In this document: in pieces, positions 5,675 to 13,234 of the stretch
Position numbering within the stretch: position 1 is the first letter of the stretch
Layout of the letters: the number at the start of each line of letters is the position of its first letter
Notes under the pieces: model-generated
Databases searched by the model: none
Told to the model about the DNA's origin: nothing
Seen by the model: the letters and a program-made list of their open reading frames with translations, nothing else
Source: CAYJOG01 sp964371695 [NCBI: uncultured bacterium]
Lineage (GTDB): Bacteria; CAYJOG01
Assembly (NCBI GenBank): GCA_964371695.1
Contig: CAYJOG010000017.1
Location: forward strand, 1 to 13,234
Reading direction: 5' to 3'
DNA: 13,234 bases
Program-made: the position numbers and the translations under genes

Positions 5675-7528
5675 ATGAAAAGGGTCCAAATGGGTTTCAG
5701 AAGCACGCTGCTGGTTTTGGTGTTGGCCATGATGGGCCTGGCCGCCCCCGCCAAGGCGGCGCTCAACTGCAACGTAGACGCTGCGGGCAACCCCTTTCCC
5801 GACGTGGGCGACATCGCCGCCCTGCTCACCCAGACCACGGCAGCCACCGCCACCGGGGCCTGCGCCAGCGGGGGCTGCGACTTTGACGCCAGCGGCGCGG
5901 CCACCCCCACCAGCACGGATCTCGATGCGCTGATCAATGTGGTGCTGAACACCGACCCCGACAGCCTGTGCTCCGTGGGCATTCTGGGCACGCTTGAGAA
6001 AACCCCCGACACCACCACCAGCGCCCGCGCCGCCAGCCAGACCTTCCTCAGCCCCACCCAGGTCAGTGTCACCGCCGTGGACCTGTTGAGCGGCCAGACG
6101 GTGAGCCTGCGCCCCGTCAGCCCCGACGGTTTTGGTGAGTTTCGCGTGCCGCTCGCCCCCACCAGCACACCGGCAGACGTGATGCTGGTGATCACCGACG
6201 GCAGCAACACCCTCAAGGCGGTGGCCGAGGCCGTGAGCACCCAGAGCAAAAACGTGGGCACGGTGGACTTTGGCAGCACTGTGGCGGGCGAGGTGTATCA
6301 ATATCTCAAACGGGACCTGGGACAGACCCCCGTCCTGGCCACACTCAAAAGCCAGATGAAAACTGCGGGCTACATTCTGGATGGCGCGAGCCACACCGCG
6401 CCCCCCACCCAGGCTTATCTGGATCAGGTCAAGGCCTGCATGAGCGGCGGGGGATGCGCGCTGTCGGACACACAACCCAAGCTGGCGTTCCAGATCATGG
6501 AAAACAACTACATCGCCACCTACTTTTTTGCCTTCGCCTATCAGATGTTCAACCAGTATGGCCCCACGACCACGGCGGCCTTGGGCTTTGGCGCGGGCGG
6601 CGCGGCGCGCCACGCCAGCGTGACCTGCGCCACGGGCGAGACCCAGGTCACCCCCAACATCTGCTTCAGTTTCACCACCGGCCTCACCATGGTGGACCAA
6701 CCCGTGGACGGCACCGCCTGCCTCGCCAACGGCACCCTCAAACCCACGCTGATGAACGAAACCGTGAACGGCAACAGCGTGCTTTTCAGCCAGTGGAAAG
6801 GCCCCATCACCATCAGCAAATGCGCCACCACCGACCTGCTGGAAAACGGCGTGGTGGACATTGACCTGCGTTATCGCACCAACAGCAGCAACCTCAGCAC
6901 CCAGGGCATCAGCATCCAGAACATCCGCAACAGCTCGCTGGTTTACCAGAGCAGTGAAAGCAGCCTGCGGGCCACGCTGGTGATTCCCGCCGCCGACGGC
7001 AGCGTGTGCATTCAGCTTTGCCCGGACACCTACGACTATGCCCGCGACGCCAGCATGGTGGGCACTTATACCATGACCTTCAACAACACCCAGGCCCAGC
7101 TCACCGCCCAGGGTGGTTTCAGTTATCCGGCGGCCAACAACGTGTTGATTTCCGGCTCGCTGGTGGGCAGCACGCGGGACACCAGCATCGTGAGCATTCC
7201 GTTTTCGGTAGACGCCAGCGGCAGCCTCACCCTCACCGCCGAGGGAAGCATCACGCTGGCGGGGGGCGCGGGCACGGTCGCCTATTCCAGCGCGCCGGGC
7301 CAGTTCACCTTCAACACCACCACCGGCGGCGCGGTGAACTTCACCGGCCCCCAGGGCACCAGCGGCAACATCGTCTACAACATCAACGGCTCAGGCAGCG
7401 GCGGCCTGATCCTCACGGGCGGAAACATCGGCCAGCTCGCCTGGACCAGCCTGACCAAACGGGCCTCGTTGCAGTTCGCCACGGGCGCAGCACTGCCCAG
7501 CGCCACGATGTATGTGATATCGAAGTAA
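5675..7528 (+). CDS. Exported Cys- and Thr/Ser/Gly-rich protein with dockerin-like loops
   Basis: I do not recognise the whole protein. Numbered from the upstream in-frame ATG at 5663 (621 codons), it shows a Sec signal peptide (basic MKRVQMGFR, hydrophobic core STLLVLVLAMMGLAA, AKA at 30-32 as signal-peptidase I site). There is no lipobox. Residues about 35-96 hold two dockerin/EF-loop-like stretches: CNVDAAGNPFPDVGDIAALL (36-55) and CDFDASG...TSTDLDALI (72-91). Residues about 133-190 resemble a carboxypeptidase-regulatory-like beta fold (VSVTAVDLLSGQTVSLRPV). The C-terminal third is beta-rich, low-complexity Thr/Ser/Gly/Asn sequence. Twelve cysteines are present, an even number that fits disulfide bonding outside the cytoplasm. 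The start at 5675 is preferred because GGGTGG (5665-5670) precedes it; 5663 and 5690 are alternatives. A cell-surface or secreted role is inferred. It is the only plus-strand gene here. Confidence 0.85.
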   Translation: MKRVQMGFRSTLLVLVLAMMGLAAPAKAALNCNVDAAGNPFPDVGDIAALLTQTTAATATGACASGGCDFDASGAATPTSTDLDALINVVLNTDPDSLCSVGILGTLEKTPDTTTSARAASQTFLSPTQVSVTAVDLLSGQTVSLRPVSPDGFGEFRVPLAPTSTPADVMLVITDGSNTLKAVAEAVSTQSKNVGTVDFGSTVAGEVYQYLKRDLGQTPVLATLKSQMKTAGYILDGASHTAPPTQAYLDQVKACMSGGGCALSDTQPKLAFQIMENNYIATYFFAFAYQMFNQYGPTTTAALGFGAGGAARHASVTCATGETQVTPNICFSFTTGLTMVDQPVDGTACLANGTLKPTLMNETVNGNSVLFSQWKGPITISKCATTDLLENGVVDIDLRYRTNSSNLSTQGISIQNIRNSSLVYQSSESSLRATLVIPAADGSVCIQLCPDTYDYARDASMVGTYTMTFNNTQAQLTAQGGFSYPAANNVLISGSLVGSTRDTSIVSIPFSVDASGSLTLTAEGSITLAGGAGTVAYSSAPGQFTFNTTTGGAVNFTGPQGTSGNIVYNINGSGSGGLILTGGNIGQLAWTSLTKRASLQFATGAALPSATMYVISK

Positions 7529-7587
7529 TACACCTGCAATCCTGCAGAAGCAGGAAGCTGGCAAAAGCAAAAGACCCATTGCCCTCT

Positions 7588-7618
7588 GGCGTCATTCCCG
7601 CGAAAGCGGGAATCCAGT
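7588..7618. repeat. Left copy of 31-bp inverted repeat with internal palindrome
   Basis: The repeat contains the palindrome ATTCCCGC-GAAA-GCGGGAAT (7594-7613). Its reverse complement matches 7922-7952 at 30 of 31 positions. The ATTCCC-N8-GGGAAT form is a widespread dispersed repeat type in proteobacteria; the Neisseria dRS3 repeat has the same architecture. Confidence 0.85.
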
Positions 7619-7659
7619 CAAACATGGGCAAAAAACTGTTTTCTGTTTTCTTTCAGTGG

Positions 7660-7678
7660 GGCAGGCGTCCCGCCTGCC
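7660..7678. repeat. GC-rich palindrome, copy 1
   Basis: GGCAGGCG-TCC-CGCCTGCC forms a perfect 8-bp stem with a 3-nt loop. It belongs to the same sequence type as the copies at 7832-7851 and 7863-7881 and the one at 398-416. Confidence 0.8.
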
Positions 7679-7712
7679 TTGAAACAAAAGACAAAACCCC
7701 TTTTTCTTTTAT

Positions 7713-7731
7713 GGCGGGCGGGACGCCCGCC
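7713..7731. repeat. GC-rich palindrome, copy 2 (GGCGGGCG variant)
   Basis: GGCGGGCG-GGA-CGCCCGCC is a perfect 8-bp stem with the opposite loop orientation (GGA instead of TCC) to copy 1. It is followed by CCAC, also seen near other copies. Confidence 0.8.
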
Positions 7732-7758
7732 CCACTGCTGTTGGCATTGCGGGAGTAG

Positions 7759-7778
7759 CGGCGACGCCCCCGTCGCCG
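7759..7778. repeat. GC-rich palindrome, copy 3 (CGGCGACG variant)
   Basis: CGGCGACG-CCCC-CGTCGCCG is a perfect 8-bp stem. The stem sequence differs from the other copies but the architecture and spacing are alike. Confidence 0.75.
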
Positions 7779-7780
7779 TG

Positions 7781-7803
7781 AAGGGTAAAAACCCTTGTTT
7801 TTC
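7781..7803 (+). terminator. Possible intrinsic terminator after the exported-protein gene
   Basis: AAGGGT-AAAA-ACCCTT (7781-7796) is followed by GTTTTTC on the plus strand. The stem is only 6 bp and lies about 250 nt after the stop, so this is a weak call. The palindrome at 7832-7851, followed by TTTTA, is an alternative. Confidence 0.35.
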
Positions 7804-7831
7804 TTTGTGGTCTATGCACGGTAGTTGGCGC

Positions 7832-7851
7832 GGCAGGCGTCCCCGCCTGCC
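7832..7851. repeat. GC-rich palindrome, copy 4
   Basis: GGCAGGCG-TCCC-CGCCTGCC has the same stem as copy 1 with one extra C in the loop. It is followed by TTTTA on the plus strand, so it may also act as a terminator for the exported-protein transcript. Confidence 0.8.
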
Positions 7852-7862
7852 TTTTATATGAA

Positions 7863-7881
7863 CGCAGGCAGGATGCCTGCG
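7863..7881. repeat. GC-rich palindrome, copy 5 (closest to the flgB-flgC copy)
   Basis: CGCAGGCA-GGA-TGCCTGCG is a perfect 8-bp stem 11 nt after copy 4 and in the opposite loop orientation, giving a back-to-back pair. With its CCACA flank it nearly matches the reverse complement of the 390-420 repeat. Confidence 0.8.
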
Positions 7882-7921
7882 CCACAAAAAAAACAGAACA
7901 AGGTGGGAGACTTTTGTTTTT

Positions 7922-7952
7922 ACTGGATTCCCGCCTTCGCGGGAATGACGCC
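7922..7952. repeat. Right copy of 31-bp inverted repeat with internal palindrome
   Basis: The palindrome ATTCCCGC-CTTC-GCGGGAAT lies at 7927-7946. The whole unit is the inverted partner of 7588-7618 with a single mismatch, so the two bound a 365-bp segment. No obvious target-site duplication is visible immediately outside the pair. Confidence 0.85.
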
Positions 7953-8070
7953 GGGGAATGAGAAGGCTTTTTTCTTTTTCCGACTTCCAGCTTCAAGCTT
8001 CCTTCTTCCGTGAAAATGATGGATGTGAATGGGCAGAGTCTTCGCCCTCCAACCCACCCCTGACGAATGA

Positions 8071-11000
8071 TTACCGCTGCGCATAGGCGTGAATGCTCAG
8101 CAGGTCGTCGCGCTCCACGTGGCGTTCCTTCAGGGCATAGAGCAGGGCGCGGGCGCTGTCCAGGCTGGTCATGCAGGGCACGCCGGTTTCCACGCTGGCG
8201 CGGCGCATGCGTCGTCCGTCCACCTCGGCCTGTCGGTCGGGCGTGAGCGTGTTGATGAGCAGCACGGCGTCTTTGGCGCGGATGCCGTCCACGATGGTGG
8301 GGGAGGGTTCCGTCACCCGGTGCACACGGCGGCAGGGAATGCCATTTTTCTCAAGAAAGGCGAAGGTGCCGCTGGTGGCCACCAGGCCATAACCCAGCTC
8401 GCAGAAACCCCGCAGAATCGGCAGGGCTTCTTCTTTGTCGCGGTCGGCGATGGTGCAATACACATTGCCCGTGGGCGGCACAATGAAATGGCTGGACACC
8501 AGGGCCTTGTAAAGCGCGTTGGGATAACGGGTGTCCAGGCCCATGACCTCGCCGGTGCTTTTCATTTCCGGGCCCAGGGCCACGTCCACCTCCACCAGTT
8601 TCTGAAAGCTGAAGGCGGGGGCCTTGACGGCGATGATGGGGCGATCCGCCAGCAGGCCCTCGCCATAATCGTTGCCTTTCAGTGAGCCGCCCAACAGCGC
8701 GCGGGTGGCCAGCGCCACCATGGGCACGCCGGTGACCTTGCTGAGAAACGGCACGGTGCGGCTGGCGCGGGGGTTGGCCTCGAAGATGAACACCTGTTCA
8801 TCCACCACCACATATTGAATGTTGAGCACGCCCTTTACCTTGAGGGCGCGGGCCATGCGGCTGGTGTAGTCCACCACCTGTTTTTTCACGTCATCCGAAA
8901 GCGTCTGGGGCGGATACACCGCCATGCTGTCGCCGCTGTGTACACCGGCGCGCTCGATGTGCTCCATGATGCCGGGAATAATCACCGTCTCACCGTCGCT
9001 GATCACGTCCACTTCAATTTCTTTGCCCACAAAGTAGCGGTCAATGAGCACAGGGTGTTCGGGCGTGAGGGTGACGGCGTGGCGGATGTAATGTTCCAGT
9101 TCCGAGAGGTCCGACACGATTTCCATGGCCTGACCCCCCAGCACAAAACTGGGGCGCACCACCAGGGGAAAACCCAGGGTTCCCGCCGCTTCAATGGCCT
9201 CGGCGGCAGAGAAAACCGTCTTGCCCAGAGGCCGGGGAATGTCCAGCTCGGTGAGCAGTTCGTCGAAGAGTTTGCGGTCTTCGGCGCGGTCGATGCTGTT
9301 CACGCTGGTGCCCAGAATGGTGAAACCCGCCTCTTGCAGCGACCGGGCCAGATTGATGGCCGTCTGACCGCCAAACTGCACCACCACGCCATCGGGCTGT
9401 TCGTTGTGCAGCACCCGCAGCACGTCGTCAATAAACAACGGCTCGAAATAAAGCCGCGTGGAAATGTCGAAATCGGTGCTGACGGTTTCGGGGTTGTTGT
9501 TGATGATGATGGCCTCGACACCTTCGCGCTGCAACGACATCACGCAGTGTACGCAGGAATAATCGAACTCCACGCCCTGGCCGATGCGGATAGGCCCCGA
9601 CCCCAGCACCACCACGCGTTTTTTGCCGGGCACACGGGGCACCACGGCTTCGTTCTCTTCGCCGGGGGTGCTGTAGAAATAAGGCGTGCGCGCCTCGAAC
9701 TCACCGGCGCAGGTGTCCACCATCTTGAAGCCGCCCTCCAGCCCCAGGGCGGCGAAACGCTCCCGCAAAACTTTAGGAGGCGTCTTGGCCATCATGGCCA
9801 TCTGCGTGGGGGTGAAGCCCAGTTGGGCCGCCTCGCGCAGTTCGGCGTCGCTCAGGTTGCCGACTGTTTCCACCAAGCGTTTTTCCATGCGGCTCAGCCG
9901 GTGGATTTTTTCGAGGAACCAGGTGCTGATGCCCGTGTGGCTGGCCACCTCGCGCACCCCCATGCCCCGGCGAAACGCCTCGAAAATGGCGAACAGGCGC
10001 TGATCGGTGGGGCTTTCCAGCAGGTTTTCCAGGTGCATGGGGGTCCAGGTGGCCGCGCCCGCCACGGTGAGACCCTTCACGCCCATTTCCAGCGAGCGCA
10101 CCGCCTTCAAGAGCGCCACCTCAAAACTGCGGGCGATGGCCATGACCTCGCCGGTGGCTTTCATTTGTGTGCCCAGGTGGCGGTCGGCCATGTAAAACTT
10201 GTCAAAGGGCCAGCGGGGCACCTTCACCACACAATAGTCGAGCGCCGGTTCAAAACAGGCCTTGGTAACGCCGGTGATGGGGTTGGGCAGTTCATCCAGC
10301 GTGCGGCCCACGGCGATTTTGGCGGCGATTTTGGCGATGGGATAACCCGTGGCCTTGCTCGCGAGCGCGCTGGATCGGCTCACGCGGGGGTTCACCTCGA
10401 TGATGTAATAAGCCATGGATTTGTTGTCCAGCGCGAACTGAATGTTGCAGCCGCCCTGAATCTTGAGCGCCCGGATGATTTTGATCGCCGAGGAGCGCAG
10501 CAACTGATATTCCTTGTCGGTGAGCGTCTGGCTGGGGGCCACCACAATGCTGTCGCCGGTGTGCACGCCCATGGGGTCCATGTTCTCCATGTTGCAGATG
10601 GTGATGCAGTTGTCGTTGGCGTCGCGGATGACTTCGTATTCCAGCTCGCGCCAGCCCAGCAGGTTTTTTTCTACCAGCACCTGACCCACCGGCGAGAGCG
10701 TGAGGCCGTCGTGCAGAATCCGCCGCAGCTCGTCTTCGCCATAGGCCGCGCCGCCGCCGGTGCCCCCCAGCGTAAACGCCGGGCGCAGGATGACGGGATA
10801 ACCGATTGTTTTCGCGGCGGCCACGCCCTGTTCAATGGTGCTGACCACCTCGGAGGGCGGCACCGGCTCGCCGATTTCCTGCATGTAATCCCGAAACTTT
10901 TCCCGGTCTTCGGCGGTCTCGATGGTCCACAGCGAATTGCCCAGCAGCTTTACGTCGCATTCGTCCAACACGCCGCTCCGGGCCAGGTCCACCGCCAGAT

Positions 11001-11301
11001 TCAGGCCCGTTTGCCCCCCCAGTGTGGGCACAATGCCCCAGGGGCGTTCCTTGCGAATGATGTTGCTCACATAGTCCACCGTGAGCGGCTCGAAATAAAC
11101 GGCGTCGGCCATGTCCGGGTCGGTCATGATGGTGGCGGGGTTGTTATTCACCAGCACCACGCTGTAGCCCTCTTCGCGCAGGCTGCGGCAGGCCTGTGCG
11201 CCGGAATAATCAAACTCCGCCGCCTGACCGATGATGATGGGGCCAGAGCCGATGACCAGCAGCTTGGCGCCTGCGGGGGGCCGTGTGGGGGGCGTTGTCA
11301 T
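8071..11301 (-). CDS. carB: Carbamoyl-phosphate synthase large subunit
   Basis: CarB makes carbamoyl phosphate from bicarbonate, ammonia supplied by CarA, and two ATP, feeding pyrimidine and arginine synthesis. The 1076-residue length is normal for the single-chain form. The N-terminal half has [20 protein letters not shown] (18-37), the ATP-grasp loop [12 protein letters not shown] (173-184), [13 protein letters not shown] (239-251) and [20 protein letters not shown] (302-321). The second half repeats the layout ([20 protein letters not shown], then [13 protein letters not shown]). The last ~130 residues are the MGS-like allosteric domain ([16 protein letters not shown]). The ATG overlaps the carA stop by 4 nt and AGGAGA lies about 8 nt upstream, so it is translationally coupled. 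No obvious intrinsic terminator follows on this strand; the palindrome-rich intergenic region lies downstream. Confidence 0.98.
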   Translation of the reverse strand: MTTPPTRPPAGAKLLVIGSGPIIIGQAAEFDYSGAQACRSLREEGYSVVLVNNNPATIMTDPDMADAVYFEPLTVDYVSNIIRKERPWGIVPTLGGQTGLNLAVDLARSGVLDECDVKLLGNSLWTIETAEDREKFRDYMQEIGEPVPPSEVVSTIEQGVAAAKTIGYPVILRPAFTLGGTGGGAAYGEDELRRILHDGLTLSPVGQVLVEKNLLGWRELEYEVIRDANDNCITICNMENMDPMGVHTGDSIVVAPSQTLTDKEYQLLRSSAIKIIRALKIQGGCNIQFALDNKSMAYYIIEVNPRVSRSSALASKATGYPIAKIAAKIAVGRTLDELPNPITGVTKACFEPALDYCVVKVPRWPFDKFYMADRHLGTQMKATGEVMAIARSFEVALLKAVRSLEMGVKGLTVAGAATWTPMHLENLLESPTDQRLFAIFEAFRRGMGVREVASHTGISTWFLEKIHRLSRMEKRLVETVGNLSDAELREAAQLGFTPTQMAMMAKTPPKVLRERFAALGLEGGFKMVDTCAGEFEARTPYFYSTPGEENEAVVPRVPGKKRVVVLGSGPIRIGQGVEFDYSCVHCVMSLQREGVEAIIINNNPETVSTDFDISTRLYFEPLFIDDVLRVLHNEQPDGVVVQFGGQTAINLARSLQEAGFTILGTSVNSIDRAEDRKLFDELLTELDIPRPLGKTVFSAAEAIEAAGTLGFPLVVRPSFVLGGQAMEIVSDLSELEHYIRHAVTLTPEHPVLIDRYFVGKEIEVDVISDGETVIIPGIMEHIERAGVHSGDSMAVYPPQTLSDDVKKQVVDYTSRMARALKVKGVLNIQYVVVDEQVFIFEANPRASRTVPFLSKVTGVPMVALATRALLGGSLKGNDYGEGLLADRPIIAVKAPAFSFQKLVEVDVALGPEMKSTGEVMGLDTRYPNALYKALVSSHFIVPPTGNVYCTIADRDKEEALPILRGFCELGYGLVATSGTFAFLEKNGIPCRRVHRVTEPSPTIVDGIRAKDAVLLINTLTPDRQAEVDGRRMRRASVETGVPCMTSLDSARALLYALKERHVERDDLLSIHAYAQR

Positions 11302-12425
11302 GATGGGTTCTCCTGCAAAACATCGCCCAGCAGGCCGTCCAGAAAACCGTTCAGGATGCCGCCGCTGTCGTGGGGGCCGGGGCTGGCCTCTGGGTGAAAC
11401 TGCACCGACCGGGTGGGCGTGTCGCGGTGAGCGATGCCCTCTACTGTTTCGTCGTTGAGGTGCAGGTGGGTGAGTTCGATGGCGGGGTTGGCCTTCAGGC
11501 TGCTGGCGTCCACGGCATAACCGTGGTTCTGGCTGGTGATGGAGACCCTGCCTGTGCGCAGGTCCTTCACCGGGTGGTTTGCGCCCCGGTGGCCGAACTT
11601 CATTTTGTAGGTGTCCGCCCCCAGGGCCAACGAGAGCACCTGATGCCCCAGGCAGATGCCCAGGATGGGCACCTTGCCCATGAGGTCGCGGGCCGCCTGC
11701 ACCACGGTGGTGTTGGCCTCCGGGTCTCCGGGGCCGTTGCTGAAAATCACGCCGTGGGGCTCCATGGCCAGGATTTCCTCTGCGCTGGTGCGGGCGGGCG
11801 CCACGTTCACCTCAAAGCCCCGGTTGAACACCATGCGGGCGATGTTGTGCTTCACGCCCAGGTCCACAATCACCACCCGCTTGCCGTTGGGCGGCGGCGG
11901 CGTGGGATACCCCGTCTGGTGCAGAAACCGGAACGCCGTGCCGGTGCTCACCTGTCCCACCAGGTCCATTTCAATCTGGGGCGGCAGGGTGTGAATTTTC
12001 TCCAGGGCTTCTTCTTTGGTGAGTTCGGTGGTGATGGCGCAGTTCATGGTGCCGTGATAACGCAGAAACACCGTGAGCCGCCGCGTGTCCACGCCCGACA
12101 GCGCCACCAGATTCTGCTGCTCCAGAAAACGCTCCAGCGCGCCGCCCATGCGCCAACTGTCGGGCGCGGCGCAGTTTTCGCGCACCACAAACCCCGCGCA
12201 GTGGGGGCGGGTGCTTTCCATGTCCTGATCATTCACGCCATAGTTGCCGATGAGCGGATAGGTGAGCATGACCACCTGACCGGCATAGCTGGGGTCGGTG
12301 AGGATTTCCTGATAACCCGTCATGGAGGTGTTGAACACCAGCTCTCCCAGGCAGGTGCCGCTGGCCCCCATGGCCACGCCCTCCAGGCACTGGCCGTCGG
12401 CCAGCACCAATAGTCCGTGTTTCAT
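11298..12425 (-). CDS. carA: Carbamoyl-phosphate synthase small (glutaminase) subunit
   Basis: CarA hydrolyses glutamine and channels ammonia to CarB. The 375-residue protein starts with a typical CPSase small-chain domain ([20 protein letters not shown], 31-50, and [12 protein letters not shown], 111-122). It ends with a class I glutamine amidotransferase: nucleophile C258 in GICLGHQ (256-262), SNGPGDP (229-235), and H344/E346 in [12 protein letters not shown] (343-354). All catalytic-triad residues are present. The ATG overlaps the pyrC stop by 4 nt and has GAGGAGA upstream. It is the middle gene of the overlapping pyrC-carA-carB operon. Confidence 0.98.
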   Translation of the reverse strand: MKHGLLVLADGQCLEGVAMGASGTCLGELVFNTSMTGYQEILTDPSYAGQVVMLTYPLIGNYGVNDQDMESTRPHCAGFVVRENCAAPDSWRMGGALERFLEQQNLVALSGVDTRRLTVFLRYHGTMNCAITTELTKEEALEKIHTLPPQIEMDLVGQVSTGTAFRFLHQTGYPTPPPPNGKRVVIVDLGVKHNIARMVFNRGFEVNVAPARTSAEEILAMEPHGVIFSNGPGDPEANTTVVQAARDLMGKVPILGICLGHQVLSLALGADTYKMKFGHRGANHPVKDLRTGRVSITSQNHGYAVDASSLKANPAIELTHLHLNDETVEGIAHRDTPTRSVQFHPEASPGPHDSGGILNGFLDGLLGDVLQENPS

Positions 12426-13234
12426 GTCGTCTCCTCGCTCACCACGCCGTCGAGCAATGTGGCGCGCCCCCCCGCAAAGGTGTGGCGGGGCCTGCCGCTC
12501 AGCCGCCAGCCGATAAAAGGCGTGTTCTGTGATTTGCTCTTGATGCAGGTGCTGTCAAACGTGAACTCGCCGGTGCTGAGCACGGTGATGTCCGCCACGT
12601 CGCCGGGCCGCCAGCGGTTAAAGGGCAGGCCAAACCGCAGGGCTGGTTTCTCACCCAGCAACTGCACAAACTGCCCCAGGCTGAGGCGGCCCGTGCGCAC
12701 AAAGTGGTGATACATCAGCGGCACGGCGCTTTCCAGGCCGATGATGCCAAAGGGGGCGTCGGTCATGGGGGCGTCTTTTTCAAAGGCGGCGTGGGGCGCG
12801 TGATCGGTGGCGACAAAATCGATGCCGCCGCGCACCAGACTCTCGGCCAGGGTTTTCATTTCTTTTTCGCTTCGCAGGGGCGGGGCCATCTTGAAGTGCG
12901 TGTCGTAAGACCGGACGCAACCGGTGTGCAGCAGCACGTGGTGCGGGCTTACCTCGGCGCTCACGTCCGCGCCACGGCTGCGGGCCTCGCGCACCAGATC
13001 CACCGCCCGCTGGGTAGAGACATGGGCCACGTGCAGGCGGCTTTGTTCGGCCTCGCACAGCCACACGTCCCGCGCCACGGCCACCCACTCGCTCACGGCG
13101 GGAATCCCCTTCAGCCCCAAATCAAAACTCGCGTCGCCTTCGTCAATCACGCCTTCGCCCTTGAGTTTTTTACACTCGCAGTGGCTGATGATGAGCGCGC
13201 CGAATGTTTTGGCGTAGCTCAGGGCAAAGCGCAT
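12422..13234 (-). CDS. pyrC: Dihydroorotase, class I (N-terminus cut by window edge)
   Basis: Dihydroorotase interconverts carbamoyl aspartate and dihydroorotate in pyrimidine synthesis. The visible 270 residues are the C-terminal part; the first HxH metal site lies beyond the right edge, and the Met coinciding with that edge is not the start. Numbered from the edge, H18 in ISHCEC and H71 in HVAHVS match conserved zinc-site histidines. AEVSPHH (93-99) and ATDHAPH (142-148, with the catalytic Asp) also follow, as do the class I motifs APFGIIGLE (160-168) and KSKSQNTPFIGW (232-243). The usual HCED motif reads HCEC. The stop overlaps carA by ATGA. The class I type, with carA and carB, is the common bacterial biosynthetic arrangement; pyrB may lie upstream. 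Confidence 0.96.
   Translation of the reverse strand: MRFALSYAKTFGALIISHCECKKLKGEGVIDEGDASFDLGLKGIPAVSEWVAVARDVWLCEAEQSRLHVAHVSTQRAVDLVREARSRGADVSAEVSPHHVLLHTGCVRSYDTHFKMAPPLRSEKEMKTLAESLVRGGIDFVATDHAPHAAFEKDAPMTDAPFGIIGLESAVPLMYHHFVRTGRLSLGQFVQLLGEKPALRFGLPFNRWRPGDVADITVLSTGEFTFDSTCIKSKSQNTPFIGWRLSGRPRHTFAGGRATLLDGVVSEETT

Larger units (their letters stand above)
7529..8070. other. Gene-free convergent intergenic region with nested palindromes
   Basis: This 542-nt stretch separates the convergent exported-protein gene and carB. Every open frame crossing it is composed of palindromic repeats, and no start with a ribosome-binding site or recognisable protein is seen. It holds a pair of 31-bp inverted repeats with five hairpins of one or two related types between them. 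Purine-rich left-flank and pyrimidine-rich right-flank sequences outside the pair (about 7552-7587 and 7953-7995) are also loosely inverted copies of each other. A short CCTGC/GCAGG hairpin lies just after the exported-protein stop (7541-7554). No tRNA or riboswitch is recognised. Confidence 0.8.

Noticed and set aside
5273-6700. A 475-codon minus-strand frame crossing the ychF start and the exported-protein gene
   Set aside because: It is out of frame with ychF and antisense to a signal-peptide-bearing gene; its composition (Gly/Ala/His-rich) is that of a shadow frame.
7588-7952. CRISPR array
   Set aside because: The repeats are palindromes with different stems, irregular spacing and alternating orientation, without uniform spacers and without cas genes.
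7618-7996. Several 60-95 codon frames in the 7.6-8.0 kb interval
   Set aside because: Their translations are just the palindromic repeats read through (recurring strings such as AGGTPAP and QASCLR), with no ribosome-binding sites.
8815-11397. An 860-codon open frame on the plus strand
   Set aside because: It lies opposite carB, which has full-length, motif-perfect homology. The antisense translation is His/Gly/Val-rich with no family features, as expected opposite a GC-biased gene.
11370-12413. A 347-codon plus-strand frame opposite carA
   Set aside because: The carA catalytic motifs are intact on the other strand.

Overview
The window reads as chromosome of a flagellated, Gram-negative, proteobacteria-like organism with a GC-rich background. 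The reasons are the rod genes flgB and flgC, a Sec-type exported protein, a proteobacterial-style pyrC-carA-carB pyrimidine operon, and dispersed palindromic repeats. I cannot name the lineage with confidence; Desulfobacterota, Magnetococcales, Zetaproteobacteria and related deep branches are all possible.

Layout from left to right. Positions 1-2170 hold a tightly packed minus-strand flagellar block, transcribed right to left: a DUF2225 zinc-ribbon protein, a FliT-like small helical protein, flgB, then flgC, which runs off the left edge. Positions 2229-4459 hold a two-gene minus-strand cassette: a Schlafen/AlbA_2 plus HATPase_c_4 protein, then a ParA-type ATPase overlapping it by 4 nt. The cassette is visibly lower in G+C and lies between the housekeeping GTPase gene ychF (4498-5595, minus) and the flagellar block. 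It looks like an acquired accessory module with no assigned function. The plus-strand gene at 5675-7528 encodes a large exported, cysteine-containing, Thr/Ser/Gly-rich beta-type protein with dockerin-like calcium-loop motifs near its N-terminus.

Positions 7529-8070 carry no gene. They hold a 365-bp composite of nested palindromes bounded by 31-bp inverted repeats. A relative of one of these palindromes sits in the flgB-flgC junction. Positions 8071-13234 are the pyrC-carA-carB operon (minus), with each gene overlapping the next by ATGA. pyrC is cut by the right edge.

How the genes work together: PyrC, CarA and CarB perform the carbamoyl-phosphate and dihydroorotate steps of pyrimidine synthesis. 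FlgB and FlgC build the proximal rod, and the FliT-like and DUF2225 proteins are translationally coupled to them, so they are probable flagellar helpers. The ParA/AlbA_2 pair is the best candidate for an undescribed system here. It has no ParB or parS-like partner in view, so it is unlikely to be a replicon-partition locus.
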